This document shows, piece after piece, positions 6,973 to 15,476 of a DNA stretch of 18,704 bases. Made by a program: the position numbers and the translations under genes. The first letter of the stretch is position 1; the number at the start of each line of letters is the position of its first letter. Below the pieces are notes generated by a model. The model made no database searches. It saw only the letters and a list, made by a program, of their open reading frames with translations, and was not told the DNA's origin. Source of the DNA: an uncultured Arcobacter sp. (GTDB lineage: Bacteria > Campylobacterota > Campylobacteria > Campylobacterales > Arcobacteraceae); assembly GCA_937860115.1 (NCBI GenBank), contig CALMBI010000146.1:1-18704 (forward strand). The letters run 5' to 3'.

Positions 6973-8421
6973 TTAATGTATCAAATATAACCACCCTACA
7001 CTCACTAATGGGCCCAATATTGCAGCTGTGATTCCAAGTAACAAGAAATCTTTACTTTTTACTTTTTGGCTACTATACACTATTGCATTTGGTGGTGTTG
7101 AAACAGGTAAACACATAGCATACGAAGCACTAAGAGCCACTGCAATAGCTACCATAGAAGTAGCACTTTGACTAATTGTTGCAGCTACAGCAATAACGAT
7201 AGGTAACATAATATTCGTAGCAGCCGTATTACTCATAAAATTTGAAATAACAACCACAATATATGAAAAAATAAGCATAATCCAAAGTGCTGACATACCA
7301 TCAGTTGGTATCAAAGTTGCAATATACAGATCAAGCCCTGTTTTTGAAACACCAAGCCCAAGGCTAAGTCCACCAACTATCAAAATAATAACATCCCATC
7401 TAATTTTTGTAATATCATCTGCATCTATGATCCCAAACAATGTAAATCCAATAATCGGTATCAAAGAGACTACTGTTGTTAGTATATGGTGTAGAGGACT
7501 CGTAAGCCATAAAATAACTGTAACAATAAAAATGCCAATAGTGACTTGTTTTTTCCAACTTGGGATTGTAGGTTTTTTTGTAAATTTGATCGTTGAATCA
7601 TCAAAATGTTCCACCTCTTTGATCATTTGTAGATCGATATTGGTTTCAGTTGATGGATATTTTTTTAAAACTAACCATCGTAATATAAATACTACTATCA
7701 TAGCTGGAGGTAATGCCAAAATGATCCACTCTACAAAAGAGGGTGCATTTGCTCCAAGAGCTCCAACGGCTATTGCATTTGGTGGAGTTCCTATAATTGT
7801 AGCCATCCCTCCTAAATTTGATCCTATAACTACAGCTAATAAAATTGCTGTTCCAAATGGATTATCTTGTTTGATTTTGTCTAATAGCGGTAATACAATC
7901 GTCATCATCATTACAGCTGTTGCGGTATTGGATACAAACATTGAAAGTGCAAAAGTTATAACGATAATTCCAGTTAAAATATTATGTGGCTTATTCCCTA
8001 CAAAAAATAAAACTTTTTTTGCAAGCCATACATCAAGCTTTGTTTTTGAAGCTGCAGCAGCCATAATAAATCCAGCTAAAAAAAGGAAAATAAGAGGAGA
8101 TGACCAAGGTGAAAGGTAATATTCCCAAGCCTTACTCCCACTTGCAAAATTAAAATTCTCAAATCCTAATAATAGAATCTCTAAAGCTATAACCAATAAC
8201 GATACAGCAAATGCAGGAATAGCTTCTGTAATCCAAAGTCCCGCTGCAAATAACAATATAAAAAGGGCAATATTTGCTTCATGGTTCATATTATATGTTG
8301 GAATAAAAGCTACCAAAAAAGCTATCAGAAAAGAGAGTGTAAATGTGGTAAAAACAAATCTTAGAGAGATAATATATGCATGATTTGTCAATTTTCGGAT
8401 ATGTCTTCTTGTATCTAACAT
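6973..8421 (-). CDS. SLC13/DASS-family anion:Na+ symporter, possibly for phosphate
   Basis: Inner-membrane transporter of 482 residues with about 11-12 hydrophobic segments. Both hairpin signatures of the divalent-anion:Na+ symporter family are present: SNT at 164-166 (FVSNTATAVMM) and 397-399 (FMSNTAATNIMLP), plus the loops GTPPNAIAVG (211-220) and STPPNAIVYS (441-450). Family substrates include dicarboxylates, sulfate and phosphate, and the sequence does not decide between them. A PhoB-type promoter upstream points to phosphate or another anion needed under phosphate stress; that is inference. The ATG at 8421 is chosen because GGAGAAACT precedes it; in-frame ATGs at 8445 and 8466 lie in or upstream of the predicted -10. 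It is convergent with olsF, with 87 bases between the stops and no clear terminator. Confidence 0.83.
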   Translation of the reverse strand: MLDTRRHIRKLTNHAYIISLRFVFTTFTLSFLIAFLVAFIPTYNMNHEANIALFILLFAAGLWITEAIPAFAVSLLVIALEILLLGFENFNFASGSKAWEYYLSPWSSPLIFLFLAGFIMAAAASKTKLDVWLAKKVLFFVGNKPHNILTGIIVITFALSMFVSNTATAVMMMTIVLPLLDKIKQDNPFGTAILLAVVIGSNLGGMATIIGTPPNAIAVGALGANAPSFVEWIILALPPAMIVVFILRWLVLKKYPSTETNIDLQMIKEVEHFDDSTIKFTKKPTIPSWKKQVTIGIFIVTVILWLTSPLHHILTTVVSLIPIIGFTLFGIIDADDITKIRWDVIILIVGGLSLGLGVSKTGLDLYIATLIPTDGMSALWIMLIFSYIVVVISNFMSNTAATNIMLPIVIAVAATISQSATSMVAIAVALSASYAMCLPVSTPPNAIVYSSQKVKSKDFLLLGITAAILGPLVSVGWLYLIH

Positions 8422-8443
8422 AGTTTCTCCATATTTTTTTGCC

Positions 8444-8475
8444 ATTTTAACCCAAATTATTAACAAATAGATTAC
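8444..8475 (-). promoter_or_regulatory. putative PhoB box (one degenerate half) and -10 for the SLC13 transporter
   Basis: On the minus strand: GTAAT (8475-8471), six bases, GTTAA (8464-8460), ten bases, TAAAAT (8449-8444). The second half-site matches the consensus at two of five positions (G and the fourth-base A), or four of five if a one-base offset to TTAAT is allowed, so the site is weaker than those of phoU and olsF. The -10 matches five of six and the spacing is exact. Confidence 0.5.
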
Positions 8476-8564
8476 GAGAATACTTTATGATAAAACTTTA
8501 GTGAGCGAGTACCATATCACAATTTGACTATAATTATTACTTATTGCAATCATAACTATATTTT

Positions 8565-8596
8565 GTAATTGATCAGTAATTTTTTTCTTATAGATT
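8565..8596 (+). promoter_or_regulatory. putative PhoB box and -10 for the CZB chemoreceptor
   Basis: GTAAT (8565-8569), six bases, GTAAT (8576-8580), ten bases, TAGATT (8591-8596). Both half-sites are perfect. The -10 is weak (four of six), as usual for activator-dependent promoters. The start would fall near 8603, ahead of the chosen ATG at 8626. Confidence 0.65.
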
Positions 8597-8625
8597 TACA
8601 AAAATTAGAATCAATAAGAAATCAC

Positions 8626-10767
8626 ATGAAATTTTTCAAAACAGTCAAAGGAAAATTAACATCATTAGCAATCTTAACAACCTTAGGATTTATTCTATTA
8701 GTTACACTTGTAGTGTTAAGTAATAAAATTGCTCAAAATCATCGAGAAGCACTAGAAGCACTAGAAGGATTAAAGAGTGAAGTCACTACTCTTAAAATTG
8801 TAGCGATCTATGAAATAGATGCAACTTTTGCAGACAAACATAAAGCAAGCACTCATACATTAAAGGTTCTCAATCAAAATGTAGCGAATTGTTTTTTGAC
8901 GATTAGTGGTTTAAATAATCTTCAAGTATTACTGAAAGATACGAAGGTAGCTTACGATAATCTACAAGATGTTTATTCTATGGATCATAAAAAGGAATTA
9001 ATCTCAAAACTGGAGTCTACAGAATCTCAGCTTCATCTTATTGATCAAGAGATTACTCAAGGGATAGATCAACAATCGAATCTATTTTTTTATATTATTG
9101 TAGGGATAAGTTTACTTGTTATTTGTAGTGTATTATATCTTTCAATCTATATTTCAAAAAAACTTTCTCATAATTTACAACAAATTATTCAATTTATCAA
9201 TGTAAAAAATGATGATAGAAAACTTGATGATGAACTCAAACTTGAGAGTGAGGATGAGATCTCTCAAATTGCAGATCATATCAATAAAAGTGTTATGGAA
9301 AATATTCGTTTAATGCATCATAATAAAGAGGTTTTGGATGAAACAAATGATATCTTGCAAAAAGTAACCAATGGTTTTTATGGCTATAAAATTCCACATC
9401 ATCACAATGTTTCACCTTATGTAAAAGCACTTATAATCAATGTAAATAAAATGCTTGATGAAACAAAAGAGAAGTTTGATATTATCAATGAAGCTCTTTT
9501 GGAGTATGGAAGATACAATTTTGATCATATCGTGCCAAAAAGAGAGAATAGTGGGTTATATGGAGATTTTGGAACATTGGTAGCAAGTACAAAACTTATA
9601 GGAAATAATGTTGCAGAATTTTTAGCAATGATAATCAATACGGGTGATAAACTTAAAAATGATACACATGTTTTAAGTCACAGTGCAGAAGAGCTTTCAA
9701 ATGCTTCTAATTCACAAGCAGTTTCACTAGAGCAAACGGCTGCAGCCTTAGAAGAGATAACAGAAAATATCAAAGGAAATACACAAAATGTGGTAGCAAT
9801 GTCACAATATGCAGAACAACTTTATAAATCTTCAACGATAGGAAAAGAAATGGCTCTTAAAACAGCTTCTTCTATGGATGAGATAAATGGACAAGTGATA
9901 GCTATTAATGAGGCTATTACTATTATTGATCAAATTGCATTTCAAACAAATATTCTCTCTTTAAATGCTGCTGTTGAAGCTGCAACTGCTGGTGAAGCAG
10001 GAAAAGGATTTGCAGTTGTAGCACAAGAAGTAAGAAATCTCGCAACAAGAAGTGCAGATGCTGCTAACGAAATAAAAAAACTTGTCCAAAATGCAACGAA
10101 TAAAACTGACGAAGGGAAACAAATTGCAGCAAACATGAGTCTAGGATATGAGGCATTGACAAAAAACATTGCAGATACAATTGAAGTTATTTCCAAAGTA
10201 TCTACAGCAAGTAAAGAGCAACAAATAGGGATTGAGCAAATCAATAATGCAATCACTGTACTTGATAGAAATACTCAAATTAATGCTCAAAACTCACAAC
10301 ATATTTCCCATCTTTCGACTTCAATCGCAACCCTTTCAAGTGATTTAATTACGATTGCTTCTAATGTAAAATTTGATTCTGGAGTGAAAAAACAAGTGTG
10401 TGATGTTGATTTAGTGTATAAAACTTCTCAACTTAAAAATGACCATGTCACCTTTAAAACGACAAATTTCCAAAAAATAGGAACTTATGAAAAATGGAGT
10501 GTTACCAATGAACACCAATGTGATATGGGAAAATGGATAGATGAATGTGAAAAAAATAATTATATTTTTACTAAAGGACAAGAGTGGAATGAGCTAAAAC
10601 AAATTCATACCAATGTTCACTCTCAAGTCCAACTTTATATCGATAAAAATCATGAGAAAGTAGATAATCACGAATTAAGAACTATCGCAGCTAATATTGA
10701 AAGAAATACACTCTCTTTATTTGATAAATTGAATGATCTTAAAGTGTATAATTGTGAGAATAGATAA
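8626..10767 (+). CDS. methyl-accepting chemotaxis protein with C-terminal CZB zinc-binding domain
   Basis: Membrane chemoreceptor, 713 residues from the chosen ATG. Transmembrane segments at about 12-33 and 154-176 frame a helical periplasmic sensor of roughly 120 residues that I do not recognise. A HAMP-like linker follows, then a coiled-coil signalling domain whose tip IAFQTNILSLNAAVEAATAGEAGKGF (437-462) would contact CheA and CheW. The C-terminus is a CZB domain: His607 (NDHVTF), Cys632 (QCDMGKW), His661 and His665 (HTNVH) are the expected zinc ligands. An in-frame ATG at 8569 would put the start inside the PhoB-type box, so 8626 (MKFFKTVKGK, basic then hydrophobic) is preferred despite a weak ribosome site. 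The promoter suggests induction by phosphate starvation; the ligand is unknown. Confidence 0.9.
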   Translation: MKFFKTVKGKLTSLAILTTLGFILLVTLVVLSNKIAQNHREALEALEGLKSEVTTLKIVAIYEIDATFADKHKASTHTLKVLNQNVANCFLTISGLNNLQVLLKDTKVAYDNLQDVYSMDHKKELISKLESTESQLHLIDQEITQGIDQQSNLFFYIIVGISLLVICSVLYLSIYISKKLSHNLQQIIQFINVKNDDRKLDDELKLESEDEISQIADHINKSVMENIRLMHHNKEVLDETNDILQKVTNGFYGYKIPHHHNVSPYVKALIINVNKMLDETKEKFDIINEALLEYGRYNFDHIVPKRENSGLYGDFGTLVASTKLIGNNVAEFLAMIINTGDKLKNDTHVLSHSAEELSNASNSQAVSLEQTAAALEEITENIKGNTQNVVAMSQYAEQLYKSSTIGKEMALKTASSMDEINGQVIAINEAITIIDQIAFQTNILSLNAAVEAATAGEAGKGFAVVAQEVRNLATRSADAANEIKKLVQNATNKTDEGKQIAANMSLGYEALTKNIADTIEVISKVSTASKEQQIGIEQINNAITVLDRNTQINAQNSQHISHLSTSIATLSSDLITIASNVKFDSGVKKQVCDVDLVYKTSQLKNDHVTFKTTNFQKIGTYEKWSVTNEHQCDMGKWIDECEKNNYIFTKGQEWNELKQIHTNVHSQVQLYIDKNHEKVDNHELRTIAANIERNTLSLFDKLNDLKVYNCENR

Positions 10768-10827
10768 AAGAGATATTTTTTAAAGGTGCTATAAAATTGA
10801 GATATTTAAAATTGATGGTGTGACAGT

Positions 10828-11529
10828 ATGAATAACAAAAAAATAGATGAAAAATTAAACAAATTAGTTTCAAAAATAGAACTTTTGATACTCCATAATG
10901 CTTCTGATGTTGAAACCATCCATAAAATTAGAACATCTTCAAGGGAAATTCTTTCATTGCTCGATAGTATTCATTTAGATTGTAGCAGTATAAAAAACAT
11001 CATAAAATTAAGTAATGAGATTAGAGATATTGATGTAATGCTTGAAAACTTTTTAAGTAAACTGCCCAACGAACTTATAGAGCATATAGATATTGATCAA
11101 ATTCATTCTGTTTTGTTATCAAAAAGAGAAAATGATTTTAAAATTTTCCTAAATTATTTAACATCTTTTATTAATAAAAATCTAGAATTTTTAAACAAAA
11201 GCAGCAGTCAAACTAAGAATAATGATAACAATAAAATTACTTTATCTTTTAAGAAAAAAGAACTTCATAAATATAGAATTTTCATCAAAAAGCAATTGTA
11301 TTATGAAAAAAATATAGAAGATCTAAACCTTCAAAAAATAAATATTCTAACCAAGATCAAGGATATTTTAGGATCTATCAATGATAATAGAAATGGATTA
11401 AAAATTTTAAAGAAAAATATAAATGACAAATCAAAGTTAAAGAATTTGAAGCTATATACAAAAACAGAAAATTTAAAACTTTTTGAGCAAGCCAAAGATC
11501 TGATTCAATTGTTGGAACGAGAGATTTAG
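10828..11529 (+). CDS. CHAD-domain protein (polyphosphate-binding type)
   Basis: Short helical protein, 233 residues, rich in Lys, Asn and Ile. The CHAD signatures are visible though diverged: HKIRTSSREILSLL (31-44), NEIRDIDVMLENFL (62-75), HKYRIFIKKQLYYEK (about 147-161) and the LGSINDNRNGLKIL motif (about 181-194). CHAD domains bind polyphosphate through conserved His, Arg and Lys, and some localise to polyphosphate granules. It lies 60 bases after the chemoreceptor with no terminator between, so it may share the PhoB-type promoter; TATAAA near 10790 could be a separate -10. It is convergent with the DUF155 gene, 17 bases between stops. No CYTH domain is attached. Confidence 0.72.
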   Translation: MNNKKIDEKLNKLVSKIELLILHNASDVETIHKIRTSSREILSLLDSIHLDCSSIKNIIKLSNEIRDIDVMLENFLSKLPNELIEHIDIDQIHSVLLSKRENDFKIFLNYLTSFINKNLEFLNKSSSQTKNNDNNKITLSFKKKELHKYRIFIKKQLYYEKNIEDLNLQKINILTKIKDILGSINDNRNGLKILKKNINDKSKLKNLKLYTKTENLKLFEQAKDLIQLLEREI

Positions 11530-11546
11530 AGAGATCGTAAGATTAT

Positions 11547-12311
11547 TTAAAAAAACATCTCATAAAATCCCATAATCACCTCGATAACAATTAAAATAAT
11601 AATTATCCACTCTAAAAATGAGCTATGTTTATGATTAAGTACCCCTGAAATTGTTTCAATATCATCTTTGAGACTATTTAGTTTGTATTCTAAAACATCA
11701 AATCGCTCTTTTAGTTCAAGAGCAATCTCAAGTGAATTATAGAGTTTTTCAACACCTTCATTTTCCCATAAAACATTTGGTTTATCAAGTAAATAAAGAT
11801 CCATCACGATATTGTGCCTAAATAGTACTACCTCTTGAGAAAGTGTTGAGAGTTTATTTCTATTCCAGATCGAATATGGCTTTTCAATCAATAAAGTATG
11901 GATTTTTTTAAATAATTTTTCTATCTCAAATTCAAATACTTCAAGTGCGACACTTTGAGAAACAACATGAGCTATGATAGTAAGAGAAGTGTTTTCAAAC
12001 TCTTTTAAAGTGATGTTATTATTATTAATTTGATAATGTGTTTCTAAGGCACCATCTATATTGACAGGATAACTTTCATAGACTAGATTTTGAAAATTAT
12101 TTGGAAGTCCCAAGAGATGCAAATAGTGCCCAATCTCTTTTTCACTGAAATTGATAAATCCTATAACATTAAACTGAGTAAAAAAAATTGATTGTTGTTC
12201 TAGTTTAGCATGATAGGTTTTTTCTATCGTTCGTTCAAATTTCAATCCCAAAGAATTTGAAACATTATCGATTGAAAATGGTTTTGGTAGATAAATACAG
12301 ATTAGATTCAT
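11547..12311 (-). CDS. RMD1/YagE (DUF155) family membrane-anchored protein
   Basis: 254 residues. The central and C-terminal part has the DUF155 pattern: SQSVALEVFEFEIEKL, a helix with FRHNIVMDLYLLDKPNVLWENE, then KLYNSLEIALELKERFDVLEYKLNSLKDDIETISGVLNHKHSSFLEW, and a single C-terminal transmembrane helix (about 234-252). Known members include yeast Rmd1 and mitochondrial RMND1; the bacterial biochemical role is not established. AAGGA precedes the ATG. It follows the HD gene by 59 bases and is probably the last gene of the phoH operon. A TATACT hexamer in that gap might be an internal promoter. Confidence 0.75.
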   Translation of the reverse strand: MNLICIYLPKPFSIDNVSNSLGLKFERTIEKTYHAKLEQQSIFFTQFNVIGFINFSEKEIGHYLHLLGLPNNFQNLVYESYPVNIDGALETHYQINNNNITLKEFENTSLTIIAHVVSQSVALEVFEFEIEKLFKKIHTLLIEKPYSIWNRNKLSTLSQEVVLFRHNIVMDLYLLDKPNVLWENEGVEKLYNSLEIALELKERFDVLEYKLNSLKDDIETISGVLNHKHSSFLEWIIIILIVIEVIMGFYEMFF

Positions 12312-12370
12312 AAAAGTTCCTTATATAAAATGTAGTATAGCTAGTTACTATTAAAAGATTTTACAAGATC

Positions 12371-14008
12371 TCAAAAACATTCGAGTAGAATTGTTTTGAT
12401 ATCCTCTTGCATCTCTTTGGAAAGTGTTGTTTTATTTGAGTATAAATAAAATGGTACAGTGTTTAAAATAGACTTTTTCAATCTTTTTCTAATTGTAGAG
12501 ATAGCATCTATTTTCAGGGCTTTTGTGCCATCAAATAAGAGAAAATCTTGATCGATTCCGCTGCTAAGTGATACGATTTGAAAAGTAAAAAACAGATCCT
12601 CTTTTTCGTATTTAGCACAAAGTTTTTCTAACATTTGTTGCAATTTGATATATGTTTTATTTGAAACATACCCAAAACTTTCTCGAAATTTATAACGCTC
12701 TATTTCATCAAATCCTAAAATACAATAGAGTTCATTAAGATTTTTCCAAATAGCATGAAAAAATCTTTTTCCAAAAAGTACCTCTTCAAATGACTTGAGA
12801 TATTTGGTATCATCAAAAGTTCTATATGGCTTATTTTTGATGCTAAAGTATTCTTTTTTAAAAAGTGTAATAAGCCAATTTTCATCAAGTTGGGTGATAA
12901 TATCGAGTCTTTTTTCTAAATCACTCTCATCTAAAAACTTCCAAAGCATTGAGATAGAATCTGTAATCTCACACTTTTTATTTTCTAAAAAAAACTTTTT
13001 TGCTAAATACAAAATCACATTTTCTAAATGTGTATCAGTCGCTGTTATTTTATGATTAAAAATGATTTTTTTATACAGATTAAATCGCATCTCAAGCATA
13101 TGTTCCAAATCAATAATTTCACTATCAAAAAACGATAAAAGAAATCTATCTTTATATTCTATCAATACAGATTGTTTAGCAATTCTTATAAAATCAACAG
13201 CGCCACCAACATACCCACTAGCTAGCATATCACGATTGATATAATCTAATCTATCAGCATCAATCGTTCCATCTACATAAGAATGTAATACTTTATAATC
13301 AAAAAATTGATCTTTTTCTTCATGCAAAATATTTTTGATAATCTCAAATAAAAGCTCTAAATATCCATTAGTCGAGCAACGCAACTCATAAGTAAATAAA
13401 AGTTTGATTAGTTTATATCCTATCGCTTCATGAAGAACTTTTGTTTCATTTTTAGTTGTAGTTTCATAAAAATCTATAAAATGTTTCTCTTCGTCACTGA
13501 TAAAATCTTTTTTTTCTAACATTCCATATATACTTTCCATAGCATACTCAACTTGATGCGAAAAAGGAAAATGCCCAATATCATGGAGTAATCCTGCTAA
13601 TCGTAAAGCTTGCAAAGTAATAAGATAGACCGATTTACTACTATCTGATTTAAGTGGTATCATAAATTCAAAAAGAGCTTTATCTTCAAAATGCTCAATA
13701 TTTTTTAAAGAAAGCTCAATTTTTTTCTCGCTCATTATCGCTTCGATAGAAGATTTTAAACTTTTTAAAAAAAGATTTTTTGTCTCATCCTTACTATTTA
13801 TCATACTATTTTTAAACATATGCGCTGTCATATGCATCGTTCCCAAACTATGAATATATCTTTTGGTATTAATTGATGGATAAGCAAAATAAGCAAGTGC
13901 GTTTTGAGTAATAAACAAAAGACGATTCACTATTTTTGTTTGTAAAATAGTATCTTCTATTTGACTGCACTCTATGTGTTTATAAATTGTATCGTTGATA
14001 AGTTTCAT
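12371..14008 (-). CDS. HD-domain phosphohydrolase, SAMHD1/dGTPase-like
   Basis: Cytoplasmic protein of 545 residues with a metal-dependent HD domain in its first half: YIHSLGTMHMTAHMF (51-65), the HD doublet in LLHDIGHFPFSH (140-151; His142, Asp143, further His at 146 and 151), HEAIG (193-197) and DADRLDYINRDMLASGYVGG (250-269) with the distal aspartate. This order matches the dGTPase/SAMHD1-like branch, whose members hydrolyse nucleotides or related phosphoesters; the substrate here is unknown. The C-terminal half (about 300-545) is helical with no recognised motif. It starts two bases after the phoH stop, so the two are co-transcribed and probably translationally coupled. It ends in TGA. 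Confidence 0.8.
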   Translation of the reverse strand: MKLINDTIYKHIECSQIEDTILQTKIVNRLLFITQNALAYFAYPSINTKRYIHSLGTMHMTAHMFKNSMINSKDETKNLFLKSLKSSIEAIMSEKKIELSLKNIEHFEDKALFEFMIPLKSDSSKSVYLITLQALRLAGLLHDIGHFPFSHQVEYAMESIYGMLEKKDFISDEEKHFIDFYETTTKNETKVLHEAIGYKLIKLLFTYELRCSTNGYLELLFEIIKNILHEEKDQFFDYKVLHSYVDGTIDADRLDYINRDMLASGYVGGAVDFIRIAKQSVLIEYKDRFLLSFFDSEIIDLEHMLEMRFNLYKKIIFNHKITATDTHLENVILYLAKKFFLENKKCEITDSISMLWKFLDESDLEKRLDIITQLDENWLITLFKKEYFSIKNKPYRTFDDTKYLKSFEEVLFGKRFFHAIWKNLNELYCILGFDEIERYKFRESFGYVSNKTYIKLQQMLEKLCAKYEKEDLFFTFQIVSLSSGIDQDFLLFDGTKALKIDAISTIRKRLKKSILNTVPFYLYSNKTTLSKEMQEDIKTILLECF

Positions 14009-14010
14009 TC

Positions 14011-15393
14011 TTATTTTCTTTTATTTTCAAAGATTCTTTCAGTAAATTCTGCAAATCTTCCCCTTACTGCTTTTGTAAGCTCAATTGCAAACATATTAAG
14101 TTCTGGGTGTTCATATCTTGTTTGTTTTAGAAGTGTTGTGAGTCCATTATTAAATCTATTAAGATAGAGATTATCTATTTGTCTGTTTGATCCAATCACT
14201 ATAGCCATACAACTCTCATCTAGCCTTGAAAGTATGAGTTGCGTTGTATTTTCACTACTATTTTGCCACTCATCAAGTATCACTATAGCTCCACTGAGAG
14301 TTCTTCCTCTTGCTTCCCCTGGCCAAAGTGTTTCGATATTATAAGTTTCGATAAGCTCAGCTGTTTTTGATTTAATAGATTCTTGCTTATCAATATTTTG
14401 AGCATTTTTGAGTTTTTTCTTTGCGATGAATTCCAATGTATCATAAAGTGCCATATTATAAATTCTAAATTTTTCCTCATTTCCTGATAAAAATCCAACT
14501 TCAGCACCTTTATCAAGTGATTCGATAGAGTTTCTTACATAAACAATCTTCTCATAAGCACCAAGTTCTATAAGTCTCATAGCTCCAGTAATACTAAGAA
14601 GTGTTTTTCCACTTCCAGCTTTTGCATCGATCACAAGGAGATTAAACATATTTGAAAGCATTGCGCAGAGGAAAAACTTTTGTTTGAGGTTAGCTGGTCT
14701 AAGTGATAGTGGGTTAAAAAGTGCATCATCGATTATTTCTATTTTATGATTGATAATGATCCCATAAGTTGAATTTCCATCATCACTTACAAATTCATAA
14801 CAAAAGTTTTCATTTTGATGTTCTGGGTCTATCTCTTGTATATCTTTCCCATCCAATCCATTAAAATAGATCGAATTGAGTGAAATTGTTTTAATAAACT
14901 CAAATTCAGGGATATCTGATCGATCCTCTTGAAGTGTTTCTGTTTTGATATTTTGAAAAAGTGCAAATGTTCTTGCATAGATATCAATAGAGATAAAAGT
15001 AACATCCATTTTCTCATAGTATTCTACAGCAACACTAGCAACTTCTATAATCCTTTTATCATTACTTTCAGCAATATTATGTGCTAAAATCTCACTTTCA
15101 TATCTCTCTTTTGAGATCACATGAAGTTTCATATTTTCATACGAAAGCTTGACTATTTTAAAATCTTTTTTTAAGATAATATCATCGATCGTTGTTTTTG
15201 CTAGTAGTCTTGCAAATTGACGTGATTGGTATCCAAGTTCATTATGGAGTTTTTTCTTATCTTCTAGTTCAATAAGAACTGTTTCAGGGATCACGACAAT
15301 GTTAGAGCCATTATCTGAGAGGTTAAAAACATTTTGCACATTTTGCAAAATAACATTTGTATCTATAACATAAACTTTTTCTTTTGTGTCCAT
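14011..15393 (-). CDS. PIN-PhoH fusion ATPase/ribonuclease (PhoH2-like)
   Basis: 460 residues with an N-terminal PIN nuclease domain (VYVIDTNVILQN with Asp11, then Glu37, Glu42 and Asp45 among candidate metal ligands) and a C-terminal PhoH ATPase domain: Q-motif-like PLSLRPANLKQKFF (228-241), Walker A AKAGSGKT (257-264), Walker B VILDEWQN (371-378, with W where most relatives have A) and GSNRQIDN (401-408). PIN-PhoH proteins (YlaK, mycobacterial PhoH2) have been described as RNA helicase/RNases. PhoH itself was named for phosphate-starvation induction, which fits the PhoB-type promoter here. AAGGAAG precedes the ATG. First gene of a three-gene operon. Confidence 0.88.
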   Translation of the reverse strand: MDTKEKVYVIDTNVILQNVQNVFNLSDNGSNIVVIPETVLIELEDKKKLHNELGYQSRQFARLLAKTTIDDIILKKDFKIVKLSYENMKLHVISKERYESEILAHNIAESNDKRIIEVASVAVEYYEKMDVTFISIDIYARTFALFQNIKTETLQEDRSDIPEFEFIKTISLNSIYFNGLDGKDIQEIDPEHQNENFCYEFVSDDGNSTYGIIINHKIEIIDDALFNPLSLRPANLKQKFFLCAMLSNMFNLLVIDAKAGSGKTLLSITGAMRLIELGAYEKIVYVRNSIESLDKGAEVGFLSGNEEKFRIYNMALYDTLEFIAKKKLKNAQNIDKQESIKSKTAELIETYNIETLWPGEARGRTLSGAIVILDEWQNSSENTTQLILSRLDESCMAIVIGSNRQIDNLYLNRFNNGLTTLLKQTRYEHPELNMFAIELTKAVRGRFAEFTERIFENKRK

Positions 15394-15415
15394 AAACTTC
15401 CTTTGTATTTGGATT

Positions 15416-15447
15416 AGTTTAGAATATGAAAATCACTTTTTGATTAC
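15416..15447 (-). promoter_or_regulatory. putative PhoB box and -10 for the phoH operon
   Basis: On the minus strand: GTAAT (15447-15443), six bases, GTGAT (15436-15432), ten bases, TAAACT (15421-15416). One mismatch in the second half-site. The ATG at 15393 lies 22 bases beyond the -10, leaving a short leader with the ribosome site. Confidence 0.6.
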
Positions 15448-15476
15448 ATCTTGATAACTTTGATTTATAAAAAATT

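Noticed and set aside
7890..7905. GTAAT-N6-GTCAT resembling a PhoB box, inside the SLC13 gene
   Set aside because: It lies in coding sequence, points away from the SLC13 start, has one mismatch, no -10-like hexamer ten bases downstream and no gene start nearby. It shows that degenerate pairs do occur by chance.
7427..8119. 230-codon plus-strand open frame
   Set aside because: It lies antisense within the SLC13 transporter gene, whose conserved SNT motifs fix the true strand; long antisense frames are common opposite hydrophobic membrane proteins.
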